A stretch of 64,000 bases of DNA from Pseudomonadota bacterium (lineage in GTDB: Bacteria > Pseudomonadota > Alphaproteobacteria > Rhizobiales > Hyphomicrobiaceae). The notes under the pieces were generated by a model that was not told the DNA's origin, did not search any database, and worked only from the letters and a program-made list of their open reading frames with translations. The DNA lies in the NCBI GenBank assembly GCA_018242215.1, contig JAFECG010000019.1, positions 483,994 to 547,993 on the forward strand, given 5' to 3'. The position numbers and the translations under genes were made by a program. Positions 8,739 through 16,794 of the stretch are shown here, one piece after another; position 1 is the stretch's first letter, and each line of letters starts with the position of its first letter.

Positions 8739-9806
8739 TCAGTCGAGCCATTCGAGGTTTCCTCCGCCAACGGGCGCGTCGGCAGATGCCTGCAATTGCT
8801 GAAGTCGCGTGAAACTCGTCGGCGTAACATCGAGGCTCGAGCCGTCTTCAAACGACAATCGGGCCGAGCCGTATTCGAACTGAAGCGTGAGTGAATCGCT
8901 CGAATCCTTGAATGTCACGGTCACGCCGTCATCGCCGCGCGTGAGAGTGACATCGTTTGCACTGTAGCCACTGATCTTGATCGTGGCATTGGCCGGCGAT
9001 CGGATGTTCGTTGTGCCTATCCCAATAACGTCTTGCCCGTCGCCCTTCTGGAAATTGACAGTTGTGCCATCGCCCAGAATACGAATCGCGTCGTTGCCGA
9101 TGCCACCTGTCACGGTCGAATTCGCATTCACCTGGATGTAATCGTCTCCATCACCGCCATCGACCGTTGCGTTGTCGAAGGTCGAATTCTCCTCGCTTCG
9201 ATCAGAGGTGACGACAAGAGTGTCATTGCCGGCCCCTCCGTCGATCGTAGAGCCGCCGAGTGTGACGACCACGTCATTGCCGTCACCGCCATTGACCGTG
9301 GAATTATCGTAAGCGCGGATTTGATCGTCGCCGGCGCCGCCATCGATGTTCGCGTTGCGATAGACGCTGACCCAATCGTTTCCGTCACCCGCATCGATCG
9401 TTGCGTTGTTGTAAGCGCGCAGGACATCGTTGCCGCCGCCGGCGTAGAGAGTCACGTTGTTCTGCAGGTCGGTATAGTCGTTGCCGTTGCCGAGGCGGAT
9501 CGTGACGTTGTTTATTGCAGCGAGCGCCGCTTCGACATCAATTGTGCTTCCCGAAGAATTCTCTCGCGCGTTGGCCGAAGCGCTCGGCACTCCGTGGGCG
9601 GAAAGGTCGATGGTTGCGCCGCTTGTCTTGAGAATGTCGGCGGCCTTCTCTGCAGCCTCTTTGCTGGCGTTGCTGATGGGCTCAAGCGGTCCGAGGACCG
9701 GCACCGAAGCGTTGGCTGTCGCGTCCCCATCCGTTCCCTTTGCTCTGGCCATGCGCTGAAGGATGGAAAGGGCGGTTGCATTCGTGCTGCTGGCAATCGG
9801 TGTCAT
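8739..9806 (-). CDS. RTX-type calcium-binding repeat protein
   Basis: A 355-residue acidic protein encoded against the flow of the tol locus. Residues about 110-265 hold at least eight glycine/aspartate turns of the RTX type (YAGGGNDVL, DAGDGNDWV, DGGAGDDQI, NGGDGNDVV, DGGAGNDTL, DGGDGDDYI). Each is preceded by a short N-[AS]-T-[IV] strand, giving one turn per roughly 17-20 residues rather than back-to-back nonapeptides. No classical signal peptide is present and the C-terminus ends LEWLD, consistent with type I secretion, although no ABC exporter genes are in the window. It is probably an extracellular beta-roll protein; the role is unknown. It converges with ybgC, 13 bases away. Confidence 0.85.
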   Translation of the reverse strand: MTPIASSTNATALSILQRMARAKGTDGDATANASVPVLGPLEPISNASKEAAEKAADILKTSGATIDLSAHGVPSASANARENSSGSTIDVEAALAAINNVTIRLGNGNDYTDLQNNVTLYAGGGNDVLRAYNNATIDAGDGNDWVSVYRNANIDGGAGDDQIRAYDNSTVNGGDGNDVVVTLGGSTIDGGAGNDTLVVTSDRSEENSTFDNATVDGGDGDDYIQVNANSTVTGGIGNDAIRILGDGTTVNFQKGDGQDVIGIGTTNIRSPANATIKISGYSANDVTLTRGDDGVTVTFKDSSDSLTLQFEYGSARLSFEDGSSLDVTPTSFTRLQQLQASADAPVGGGNLEWLD

Positions 9807-10305
9807 CGGACGTGTTCCCGAAAGATTCGAGGTTCGGCTCTCACGGTGGGTGATTCGGCAGGCCTAGATCTTTTGGCATAGGGGCTGTTAACGGTCCGCT
9901 AACCAATGGCATGGCGGGCCGCTGCAGGAATTTGCATTGGGAAGGCAGCAATGCGCGCGACTGTCGGCTTCCTCCGAGCGTGGGTTGGCAGCCGCCATGG
10001 CTCGCGGCGAGGCCAACGTCAGCGTTTTTCGTGGATAAACACCGCGATGCGTCGTTGCCACAGGCTGTGGTAAGCCCTCGTTTGGTCATATTGGGCGGCA
10101 AAAGCTCTCAGCCCAGACGCATGGGCGGGGTCGCTCGCTACCGGGGTGGACGTCATTACGCCGTCATACGCTTTCTGCATCGGGCCCACGCCGGGCGCGT
10201 CTCTTGTCATTGGGGCTGCGCCGACAGGCGTTCCCGGTGCTACCGGAATTTCAAGTCTCGTGCGGACACGCACGGGGATCGCAGTTCTTCGACACGGATG
10301 GTGAA
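9807..10305. other. intergenic region between the RTX gene and tolQ
   Basis: This 499-base stretch separates two divergently transcribed genes and must hold both promoters. At 9888-9902 is TTAACGGTCCGCTAA, which differs by one base from the CtrA box TTAA-N7-TTAA and lies about 82 bases upstream of the RTX start. No ORF here has a convincing start, composition or family signature, including the 84- and 86-codon minus-strand frames. No RNA gene was recognised. Confidence 0.5.
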
Positions 10306-11022
10306 ATGAATCCCGCGGATGTCGCCCAAAGCGCCGTTGCCCCGGTCTCAGCGGGTGGTTTTTCGTTTGTCGAGCTTTTCTTGCACGCGAGCATCGTGGT
10401 CCAGATCATCATGTCGGGGCTCGGGCTCGCCTCGATCTGGTCCTGGGCGATTATTTTCGAAAAGCTTCTCGCATTCCGCAAGGCGCGCGTCGAAAGCGAC
10501 CGCTTCGAGCAGCTGTTCTGGTCCGGCCAGTCGCTTGACGAGCTTTACGCCAACCTGTCGCGCGGGCGCACCATTACAATGGCCGCGCTTTTCGTGGCGG
10601 CAATGCGTGAGTGGAAGCGGTCGGTCGAAGGCAATATCCGCGCCCTTGGCGGCATTCAACTCCGCGTCGAGAAAGTCATGGACGTGACGATCAGCCGTGA
10701 GATGGAACGGCTCGATCGCCGGCTGCTCTTTCTGGCGACGGTCGGATCGACGGCGCCGTTCGTCGGCCTGTTCGGCACCGTCTGGGGCATCATGACGAGC
10801 TTCCAGTCGATTGCGGTGTCGAAGAATACGTCGCTCTCGGTCGTCGCGCCCGGCATCGCGGAAGCGCTGTTCGCGACAGCGCTGGGTCTGATGGCCGCTA
10901 TTCCTGCCGTTATTTTCTACAACAAGTTCTCGGCGGATTCGGCTGCCATATCGCAGCGTCTCTATGCATTTTCCGATGAGTTTGCCGCGATCGTGTCACG
11001 GCAGATCGACGTGAGGGCCTGA
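10306..11022 (+). CDS. tolQ: Tol-Pal proton channel subunit TolQ
   Basis: TolQ (238 residues) is an inner-membrane MotA/ExbB-type protein that with TolR uses the proton gradient to energise TolA. The frame is open to 10204, but ATG 10306 gives the expected N-terminus, followed by the first TM helix (VQIIMSGLGLASIWSWAIIF). The conserved block FVGLFGTVWGIMTSF marks TM2, and ALFATALGLMAAIPAVIFYN marks TM3. It starts a compact run tolQ-tolR, with a 4-base gap to tolR. Confidence 0.96.
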   Translation: MNPADVAQSAVAPVSAGGFSFVELFLHASIVVQIIMSGLGLASIWSWAIIFEKLLAFRKARVESDRFEQLFWSGQSLDELYANLSRGRTITMAALFVAAMREWKRSVEGNIRALGGIQLRVEKVMDVTISREMERLDRRLLFLATVGSTAPFVGLFGTVWGIMTSFQSIAVSKNTSLSVVAPGIAEALFATALGLMAAIPAVIFYNKFSADSAAISQRLYAFSDEFAAIVSRQIDVRA

Positions 11023-11026
11023 AGCC

Positions 11027-11479
11027 ATGGGTATGAGCGTCAAGGCAGGCGGGGGCGGTGGTCGCGGACGGCGACGCGGCAAGCACATGCCGATGAGCGA
11101 AATCAACGTCACGCCGATGGTCGACGTGATGCTCGTGCTGCTGATCATCTTCATGGTCGCGGCGCCGCTCCTGCAGACGGGCATCGACGTCAATCTGCCG
11201 GAAGCCAAGGGCCAGCAGATCGAACAGCCGAAGAAGGATCCGGTGGCGGTAACGGTCAAGTCCAACGGTGATATCTACATCGGAGATTCGCAGGTTGCGC
11301 TCGATGATCTCGCCACGAAACTCAAAGCGATCGCCGGGAACGGCTACGACGATACGATCTTCGTGCGCGGCGACAAGGGCGTGAATTACGGCACCGTGAT
11401 GGAGGTCATGAGCCGAATCAATCAAGGCGGCTTCAAGAAACTGTCCTTCGTTCTCAATGGAGAGAAGGGAGGCACATAG
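11027..11479 (+). CDS. tolR: Tol-Pal inner-membrane protein TolR
   Basis: TolR (150 residues) is a single-pass ExbD/TolR protein. A basic cytoplasmic N-terminus (GGRGRRRGKHMPMSEINVTP) precedes the TM helix MVDVMLVLLIIFMVAAPLL, in which Asp33 matches the proton-relay aspartate of the family. The periplasmic domain includes VTVKSNGDIYIGD and FVRGDKGVNYGTVMEVM. An alternative ATG two codons later cannot be excluded. It follows tolQ by four bases and precedes tolA by 109 bases. Confidence 0.96.
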   Translation: MGMSVKAGGGGGRGRRRGKHMPMSEINVTPMVDVMLVLLIIFMVAAPLLQTGIDVNLPEAKGQQIEQPKKDPVAVTVKSNGDIYIGDSQVALDDLATKLKAIAGNGYDDTIFVRGDKGVNYGTVMEVMSRINQGGFKKLSFVLNGEKGGT

Positions 11480-11588
11480 CGGGATGCGTGCCATGACGTA
11501 CATGCCGCTCCTGCCGGTTCTTCGCAGGTATCGGCGACAAGGCGTGTCGTCTCTCAGAGATCGTCTTACAGATCGCGGGTGCTAAACC

Positions 11589-12743
11589 GTGCCCTTCGGA
11601 CTTGTTCTGTCCCTCCTCTTGCACGCCTCGCTTCTCGCGTGGGTGCTTATCGACCTGCATTCTTCGCCGCCGCTTTCGCCCGACACGCCCGCAATTTCAG
11701 CGGACATCATCACGCCGTCGGAATTCCTGCGCCTGAAGCAGGGGAGCGAGGATTCGAAACACCTCGAGACCAAGGCGAACGACAAGCCGAAGCCGGACGA
11801 CAGCAAGAACGATACCCAGAAGCCGGCCAATGCGCCTCCGCCCCCGCCTCCGGAGGAGCAGCTCGCCAAGGCCGAGCCGCCGCCTGAGCCCGCGCCTCCC
11901 GAGGCGGCAGAACCTCCGCCACCGCCGCCCCCGGCCGAATCGGCGAAATCGGAACCGGATCCGATAGCGAAGAAGCTCGAAGAGACGCCGCCTCCGGTTG
12001 CGGCTCCGCCGCCGCCTGAGCCGCAGCCCGGCCCAACGCCGGAGGAGAAAAAGGCCGAGGAAGAGCGTCAGGCGGCAGAAGCGAAGAAGAAGGCTGAGGA
12101 AGACGCGAAGAAAAAGGCCGAAGAGGACGCCAAGAAGAAAGCAGAGGCCGAAGCCAAAAAGAAGAAAGCCGAAGAAGAGGCGAAGAAGAAAAAGGCGGCC
12201 GAACTCAAGAAGAAAAAGCAGGAAGAAGCGCGGAAGAAGGCTGCTGCCGCCAAGAAGAAGTTCGATCCGAGCAAGATCGCGGCGCTCCTCGACAAGTCAC
12301 CCGACGATTCGCCGCCGAAAGCGCTGCTCGACAAGGACAAGCGCAAGAAGGGCCAGCAGGCGTCGGGTTCGAAAGACGATGCGTTCGACGTCGGCAAGGA
12401 AGCAGGCACCGCAACGGGCTCCGATACCGTGCTCTCGGCACGCGAGCAGGACCTGCTCAAGGGTATGCTCAAACAGCAGCTCAACGGCTGCTGGCGGCCG
12501 CCGGGAACAGGCGGCGGGGACGAAGTTCCCGTCGTCGAGCTCCACTGGGAACTCAATCCCGACGGCACGCTCGTGGGTGAGCCTCGGGTGACCTCAGCGC
12601 CAAATACGACGGCGGGGCAAGTTTACGCCGAGGCGGCCCTACGCGCCGTCAGAATGTGTTCGCCTTTCCACCTGCCAGCCGACAAATACGAGGGTGGCTG
12701 GAAGTACATCGACTGGACGTTCGATCCGCGGCAAATGTTGTAA
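11589..12743 (+). CDS. tolA: Tol-Pal bridging protein TolA
   Basis: This 384-residue protein starts at GTG 11589; an in-frame TAA at 11583-11585 rules out any earlier start. A single N-terminal TM segment (GLVLSLLLHASLLAWVLI) is followed by a proline/acid-rich region (about 75-145), a lysine/alanine/glutamate-rich helix (about 150-225, with repeated EEDAKKKAE units) and a globular C-terminal domain (about 285-384) with a C-W-R-P-P segment. TolA spans the periplasm to contact Pal and TolB. The low-complexity middle is typical of the family. Confidence 0.94.
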   Translation: MPFGLVLSLLLHASLLAWVLIDLHSSPPLSPDTPAISADIITPSEFLRLKQGSEDSKHLETKANDKPKPDDSKNDTQKPANAPPPPPPEEQLAKAEPPPEPAPPEAAEPPPPPPPAESAKSEPDPIAKKLEETPPPVAAPPPPEPQPGPTPEEKKAEEERQAAEAKKKAEEDAKKKAEEDAKKKAEAEAKKKKAEEEAKKKKAAELKKKKQEEARKKAAAAKKKFDPSKIAALLDKSPDDSPPKALLDKDKRKKGQQASGSKDDAFDVGKEAGTATGSDTVLSAREQDLLKGMLKQQLNGCWRPPGTGGGDEVPVVELHWELNPDGTLVGEPRVTSAPNTTAGQVYAEAALRAVRMCSPFHLPADKYEGGWKYIDWTFDPRQML

Positions 12744-12827
12744 ACGCCCAAAAGTTGCTTCATTCGACCGCGAAGCGAAACACCACCTGAATTCGGAATT
12801 GCAGCCGTGACGCATGAGAGAGCATTC

Positions 12828-14168
12828 ATGACATTGAAAGTCCGCCTGAAACGGCTGTTTTCCGCAGCAGCCCTCGTCGCTGCCGGCGTTTGGCTTGTGC
12901 CGGGCTTTGCAACGCCGGCGCTGGCACAGCTCAAAGGAACGCAGACGGAAGGAACGATTGCGCCGATTCCGATCGCGATCCCGACCTTTCTCGGCGACGA
13001 TCAGCAACTCGCGGAGCAGATTTCCGGGGTGGTCGAAGCCGATCTCGAGCGCTCTGGCCTTTTTCGCCCACTCGACCACGCCTCATTCTTGGAGCAGGTG
13101 CGGGATGTCAATGCACTGCCGCGCTTCAACGACTGGCGTTCCATTCAGGCGGACGCCCTTGTCGTCGGGCGCGTGGTCAACGGCGGTGACGGCCGTGTCG
13201 GGGCGGAGTTCCGGGTTTGGGACGTCGCGGGTGGAAAGCAGCTCACGGGGCAGCGATTCTCGACAGCAGCCCGGAACTGGCGTCGCATCGGCCATATGAT
13301 CGCCGACAGTGTCTACGAGCGGCTCACGGGCGAAAAAGGCTATTTCGATACGCGCATTGTTTTCGTCGACGAAACGGGCCCCAAGGAGCACCGCATCAAG
13401 CGGCTTGCGATCATGGACCAGGACGGCGCCAATGTCCGGCTGCTGACCAAGGGCGACGAGTTGGTGCTGACGCCGCGGTTCTCTCCGACGAACCAGGAAA
13501 TCACCTACATGTCCTATACGGCGGACGGCCAGCCCAAGGTTTTCATCATGAACCTCGAGACCGGCCAGCGGGAGCTTGTCGGCGACTTTCCGAACATGAC
13601 GTTCGCACCAAGGTTCACGCCGGACGGGCAGCGGGTCATCATGAGTCTCGGCAGGCCCGACGGCGGATCAGATATCTACGAAATGGACCTCAGATCGCGG
13701 CAGCCGCGCCGCCTGACCCAGTCAAACGGGATCGATACGAGTCCCAGCTACGCGCCCGACGGCAGCCAGATCGTCTTCGAGAGTGACCGGGGCGGGCGCC
13801 AGCAACTCTGGGTCATGAATGCCGACGGATCGAACCAGCACCCGATCTCGATGGGTGACGGAAGCTATTCGACGCCCGTCTGGTCGCCGCGTGGAGATTA
13901 TATCGCGTTCACCAAGCAGACGGGGGGCGAGTTCATCATCGGCGTCATGAAGCCGGACGGCTCGGGCGAGCGGACGCTGACCGAGGGGTTCCATAATGAG
14001 GGGCCGACCTGGGCGCCCAACGGCCGCGTCCTGATGTTCTTCCGGGACCTCGGGGGAGAGAAGGGAGGGCCTCGAATCTTTTCCGTCGACATCACCGGCT
14101 ACAACGAACGCAAAGTGGACACCCCATCGTTCGCTTCCGACCCCGCGTGGTCACCGCTTCTCAATTAA
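12828..14168 (+). CDS. tolB: Tol-Pal periplasmic beta-propeller protein TolB
   Basis: TolB has 446 residues from ATG 12828, preferred over GTG 12807 because a GAGAG sits just before it and the N-terminus is then a clean signal peptide ([20 protein letters not shown], cleavage near ALAQ). The N-terminal domain contains [21 protein letters not shown] six-bladed propeller follows with repeated tails such as [50 protein letters not shown] and [14 protein letters not shown]. TolB binds Pal and hands it to TolA. The gap after tolA is 84 bases. Confidence 0.95.
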   Translation: MTLKVRLKRLFSAAALVAAGVWLVPGFATPALAQLKGTQTEGTIAPIPIAIPTFLGDDQQLAEQISGVVEADLERSGLFRPLDHASFLEQVRDVNALPRFNDWRSIQADALVVGRVVNGGDGRVGAEFRVWDVAGGKQLTGQRFSTAARNWRRIGHMIADSVYERLTGEKGYFDTRIVFVDETGPKEHRIKRLAIMDQDGANVRLLTKGDELVLTPRFSPTNQEITYMSYTADGQPKVFIMNLETGQRELVGDFPNMTFAPRFTPDGQRVIMSLGRPDGGSDIYEMDLRSRQPRRLTQSNGIDTSPSYAPDGSQIVFESDRGGRQQLWVMNADGSNQHPISMGDGSYSTPVWSPRGDYIAFTKQTGGEFIIGVMKPDGSGERTLTEGFHNEGPTWAPNGRVLMFFRDLGGEKGGPRIFSVDITGYNERKVDTPSFASDPAWSPLLN

Positions 14169-14424
14169 CACCCCGTTTAGAAATGGTTTGCCCAAGTTAT
14201 TAACGCCGGCTTTTTGGAGTGCGGAAAAGAGGCGTGGAAACAGGCTCTTGGCTATCTTAACGGAAGCGGAAAAAGTGTTGAATTTTGCGCACTAAGGCCC
14301 GTTGCATTTTCGCACCTATTCGCTTGGAAAACTTGGCTTTTGCCGCCTCCGTTCTTGATCGCCGCGCGGCCTCCCGGTACCCCAGAGTACGGCTTTTGCC
14401 GGAATCGTATCAGGAGATATGACC

Positions 14425-14559
14425 ATGCAGGGTGTGAAGGGGCTGATCCTTTTGTCAGCGGTTGTTGCGGCTGTCGCTCTCGGCGCTTGCCGTCGCGAAG
14501 CTGAGCATACGCCTTTGAAGCTCGGCGGTCCGACCGCAAGCGACCAGGCTGTCCGCTAA
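14425..14559 (+). CDS. micro-lipoprotein A (44 aa)
   Basis: A 45-codon gene with AGGAG at 14412-14416, eight bases before ATG 14425; ATG 14419 is in frame but too close to the Shine-Dalgarno. The product has a hydrophobic signal (LILLSAVVAAVALGAC) ending in a lipobox, L-G-A-C with Cys22, and a 22-residue mature peptide CRREAEHTPLKLGGP plus TASDQAVR. After cleavage it would be a diacylated or triacylated mini-lipoprotein. The gene directly downstream encodes a paralogue with the same CRREAEHTPLKLGGP. The function is unknown; the position between tolB and pal suggests an envelope role. Confidence 0.85.
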   Translation: MQGVKGLILLSAVVAAVALGACRREAEHTPLKLGGPTASDQAVR

Positions 14560-14593
14560 TAGCGGGTAGTCCGGAATTCAAAGGAGACTACAC

Positions 14594-14719
14594 ATGAAGA
14601 GCGCAATCGTTCTCGCTACAGTTTTGGTTGCTGTTGCTCTCGGCGCTTGCCGCCGTGAAGCAGAACACACGCCGCTGAAGCTTGGCGGGCCCGTCGCTTC
14701 GGAGCAGGCTGCGCACTAA
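14594..14719 (+). CDS. micro-lipoprotein B (41 aa), paralogue of A
   Basis: A 42-codon gene with AAGGAG at 14581-14586, seven bases before ATG 14594. The product is MKSAIVLATVLVAVALGAC followed by RREAEHTPLKLGGP and VASEQAAH, again a type II signal peptide with a lipobox. Across the 17 codons for GACRREAEHTPLKLGGP the two genes differ at ten codons, all synonymous, which is strong evidence that both are translated and selected. It lies 34 bases after copy A and 42 bases before a strong terminator, so the pair forms a short transcription unit. Confidence 0.87.
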   Translation: MKSAIVLATVLVAVALGACRREAEHTPLKLGGPVASEQAAH

Positions 14720-14761
14720 GCGCATCCTGTCTTCTTAGTACTGCGTTTTTCATCCTAATCT

Positions 14762-14816
14762 TCAAGACCGAGTTGTTGGCACTTAACCTGCCATCATCTC
14801 GGTCTTGAGCTTTTTT
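14762..14816 (+). terminator. rho-independent terminator after the micro-lipoprotein pair
   Basis: An 11-bp inverted repeat, TCAAGACCGAG (14762-14772) and CTCGGTCTTGA (14798-14808), with a 25-base loop is followed by GCTTTTTT. It closes the transcription unit of the two micro-lipoprotein genes and separates it from pal. Confidence 0.85.
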
Positions 14817-15176
14817 GGGGCAAGGTGCGTTCTGTTCTCTGTGCTGACGAATCGTTAGGAAATTCGGACCACACTGGCCTGGTCGTTGCTCCCCAAAATT
14901 TCTGGGAAAAACGCAGAGAAAAGTGCTCGTAAATCAAATTAGTCGCACACATATCTTCATGCCTGATGCTAGTAAGCACGGGAACTGGTGCCGAGCGGCA
15001 GCACCCGGATTGTCCGACGCGTTTTTGCGACAAACTCGGGGTTACTCCCGCAGAATCGGCCACATTTTGGGCTGAACGCTCCGCTATGCGCATAACTGAC
15101 AAAGCATCTCTCGCGGCGGAAGGAACGCAATGCGACTCGCACGAGAGACGAGACCGATACGAAGGGGATTAGCGAA
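14817..15176. other. intergenic region upstream of pal
   Basis: These 360 bases lie between the terminator and pal and should contain the pal promoter, since the upstream unit is terminated. The stretch around 14920-14960 is AT-richer than its surroundings, a plausible promoter zone, but no confident -35/-10 pair could be assigned. The ORFs here overlap on both strands without family signatures and were not accepted. Confidence 0.5.
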
Positions 15177-15689
15177 ATGATGGGCACGTTCGCGCGGAGC
15201 TTGGGTCTGCGCCTGGCCGCCGTTACGATTCTTGCCGCGACGCTCGGAGCGTGCGCAAACAAGGACGTTCAGCCTGACGCGCTCAGCAGCAAGTTCGGCA
15301 ACGCGACGCCCGGATCGCAGCGCGATTTCACGCAGAACGTTGGTGATCTCGTTTACTTCTCAACCGATTCGGTCGACCTCACGCCGGAAGCGCAGCAAAC
15401 GCTCACGAAGCAGGCGCAGTGGCTGCAGCAGTATCCGCAGTACACCATCACGATCGAAGGCCATGCCGACGAGCGCGGCACGCGTGAATACAACATCGCG
15501 CTGGGCGCACGCCGCGCGACGACGGTGCGCAACTTCCTCTCGCAGCACGGCGTCAATGGCGCGCGAATCCGCACGATCTCCTACGGCAAAGAGCGTCCCG
15601 TCGCGGTGTGCGACGACATCTCCTGCTGGTCGCAGAATCGGCGGGCGCAGACCGTTCTCAACAGCGGCGGCGTCGTCAGCCAGCGCTAG
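15177..15689 (+). CDS. pal: peptidoglycan-associated lipoprotein Pal
   Basis: Pal (170 residues) is the outer-membrane lipoprotein that binds peptidoglycan and is relocated to division sites by Tol. The signal peptide ends in the lipobox L-G-A-C (Cys26). The OmpA-type C-terminal domain shows VYFSTDSVDLTPEA, IEGHADERGTREYNIALGAR (the Asp and Arg that contact diaminopimelate) and SYGKERPV. A C-x4-C pair (VCDDISCWSQN) probably forms a disulfide. ATG 15177 is followed directly by a second ATG at 15180; either could be used. Confidence 0.96.
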   Translation: MMGTFARSLGLRLAAVTILAATLGACANKDVQPDALSSKFGNATPGSQRDFTQNVGDLVYFSTDSVDLTPEAQQTLTKQAQWLQQYPQYTITIEGHADERGTREYNIALGARRATTVRNFLSQHGVNGARIRTISYGKERPVAVCDDISCWSQNRRAQTVLNSGGVVSQR

Positions 15690-15765
15690 AATGGCGCTAT
15701 CGATCGTCCATGCGCTGCCGCATTCTGAGGCTGTGCCGAAGAGGATGGCTCAATTCGGCAACACG

Positions 15766-15780
15766 TTAACAATGCTTTAA
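15766..15780. promoter_or_regulatory. candidate CtrA box TTAA-N7-TTAA
   Basis: The sequence TTAACAATGCTTTAA is an exact match to the CtrA full site TTAA-N7-TTAA known from Caulobacter and other Alphaproteobacteria. It lies 82 bases before the ATG of the downstream OmpA-domain gene, a suitable distance for promoter control. A 4+4 site can arise by chance, but the intergenic placement supports function. Confidence 0.5.
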
Positions 15781-15861
15781 CGCCTTTCCGATTTAGCAAA
15801 GTTTAGCCCAATTGGACTCGCATAAGGGCGCCGTGACTTCTTTGTGCGGCGCCTCTGTTCG

Positions 15862-16653
15862 ATGTTGAAATTGCGGCCTCTCCTCGTTGCGACCAGCGTC
15901 CTTTGCTGCGTCCTCAGCTTTCTGTTCGTGCTGACTCCGCGTGTCAGCGCTCAGGATCGCGATTCGGACGGCGAGACAGCTACCGAACTCCTCGAAGATG
16001 GGCTGGACGCGCTTTCGGATCACGCTGAAGATTCGGGACGGCGTCTCCTGGGCCGTGTCATCAGCGATTATCCAGGTTCGCCGGAAGCACGGCGGGCAAA
16101 GCGCGCTCTTACGGCACTCGATCGCGGCGAGCTCGACCCCGAATATCAGGCTCAATTAAAGGCCGACGAGGCTGAGCGGACGGCGGAATACCGGCACGCA
16201 TTCCTTTTAGACATCGGTGATCGGGTATTCTTCGCGGAAGGCAGCGCGGCCATCGGTGGCCGCGCGCACAGCATCATCGAGCAGCAGGCGCGATGGCTCA
16301 ATCTCAGGCCAGATCTCTCGGTCGTGGTCATCGGACGGGCTGACGGCGAAGGTGATCTGAAGTCGGCGCGGGAACTCTCCATGCAGCGGGCCGGAGCCGT
16401 CCGGGATCGCCTGGTGGCGGCTGGCCTTTCTCCGAGCCGAATCGACATCAAGGCAGCCGGCAACGAGGATAGGGTGGCGATTTGCGGCGGCCCGCTTTGC
16501 GAAGCCCAGAATCGCAACGCGGAAGTGCTGATCAACGCCTGGCATTTCTCGAACGGCTGGCGATCCAGTCAGCAGGTGCAAGGTTTGTCGAAGTCGACGG
16601 CCGGGGCCGCCAGTTCCCCCCGATCTGAGTCTACCAGTTCGGTTGCGCAGTAG
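15862..16653 (+). CDS. periplasmic OmpA-domain protein with N-terminal repeat segment (Pal paralogue)
   Basis: The protein has 263 residues from ATG 15862; GTG 15844 is an in-frame alternative, but it lies in the loop of a hairpin (stem arms 15827-15833 and 15847-15853). A signal peptide ends near RVSAQ without a lipobox, so it is soluble or peptidoglycan-bound rather than lipidated. A TPR-like helix pair (GRRLLGRVISDYPGSPEARR) precedes a diverged OmpA domain: GDRVFFAEGSAAIGG, VIGRADGEGD, LSMQRAGAVRDRL. The Asp and Arg that would contact peptidoglycan appear kept, as does the C-x4-C pair (ICGGPLCEAQN) also seen in Pal. It probably duplicates part of Pal function. It sits between pal and cpoB. 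Confidence 0.82.
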   Translation: MLKLRPLLVATSVLCCVLSFLFVLTPRVSAQDRDSDGETATELLEDGLDALSDHAEDSGRRLLGRVISDYPGSPEARRAKRALTALDRGELDPEYQAQLKADEAERTAEYRHAFLLDIGDRVFFAEGSAAIGGRAHSIIEQQARWLNLRPDLSVVVIGRADGEGDLKSARELSMQRAGAVRDRLVAAGLSPSRIDIKAAGNEDRVAICGGPLCEAQNRNAEVLINAWHFSNGWRSSQQVQGLSKSTAGAASSPRSESTSSVAQ

Positions 16654-16794
16654 TTGATGATGGGTTGAAGAAGGCCTGCGACCCGGCGTAGGTGGAGACC
16701 TGGGAGCGCCTGGGGTAAGGTTCGGCCGTCGCGGGCCGTTGCCAGTGCTCCGCCGGCAGACACGTATTTCATGATCCGAGGGGCATAGCCGGAT

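Noticed and set aside
10019-10273. 84-codon minus-strand frame upstream of tolQ
   Set aside because: No convincing ribosome site, no signal or domain, and the composition is not clearly coding.
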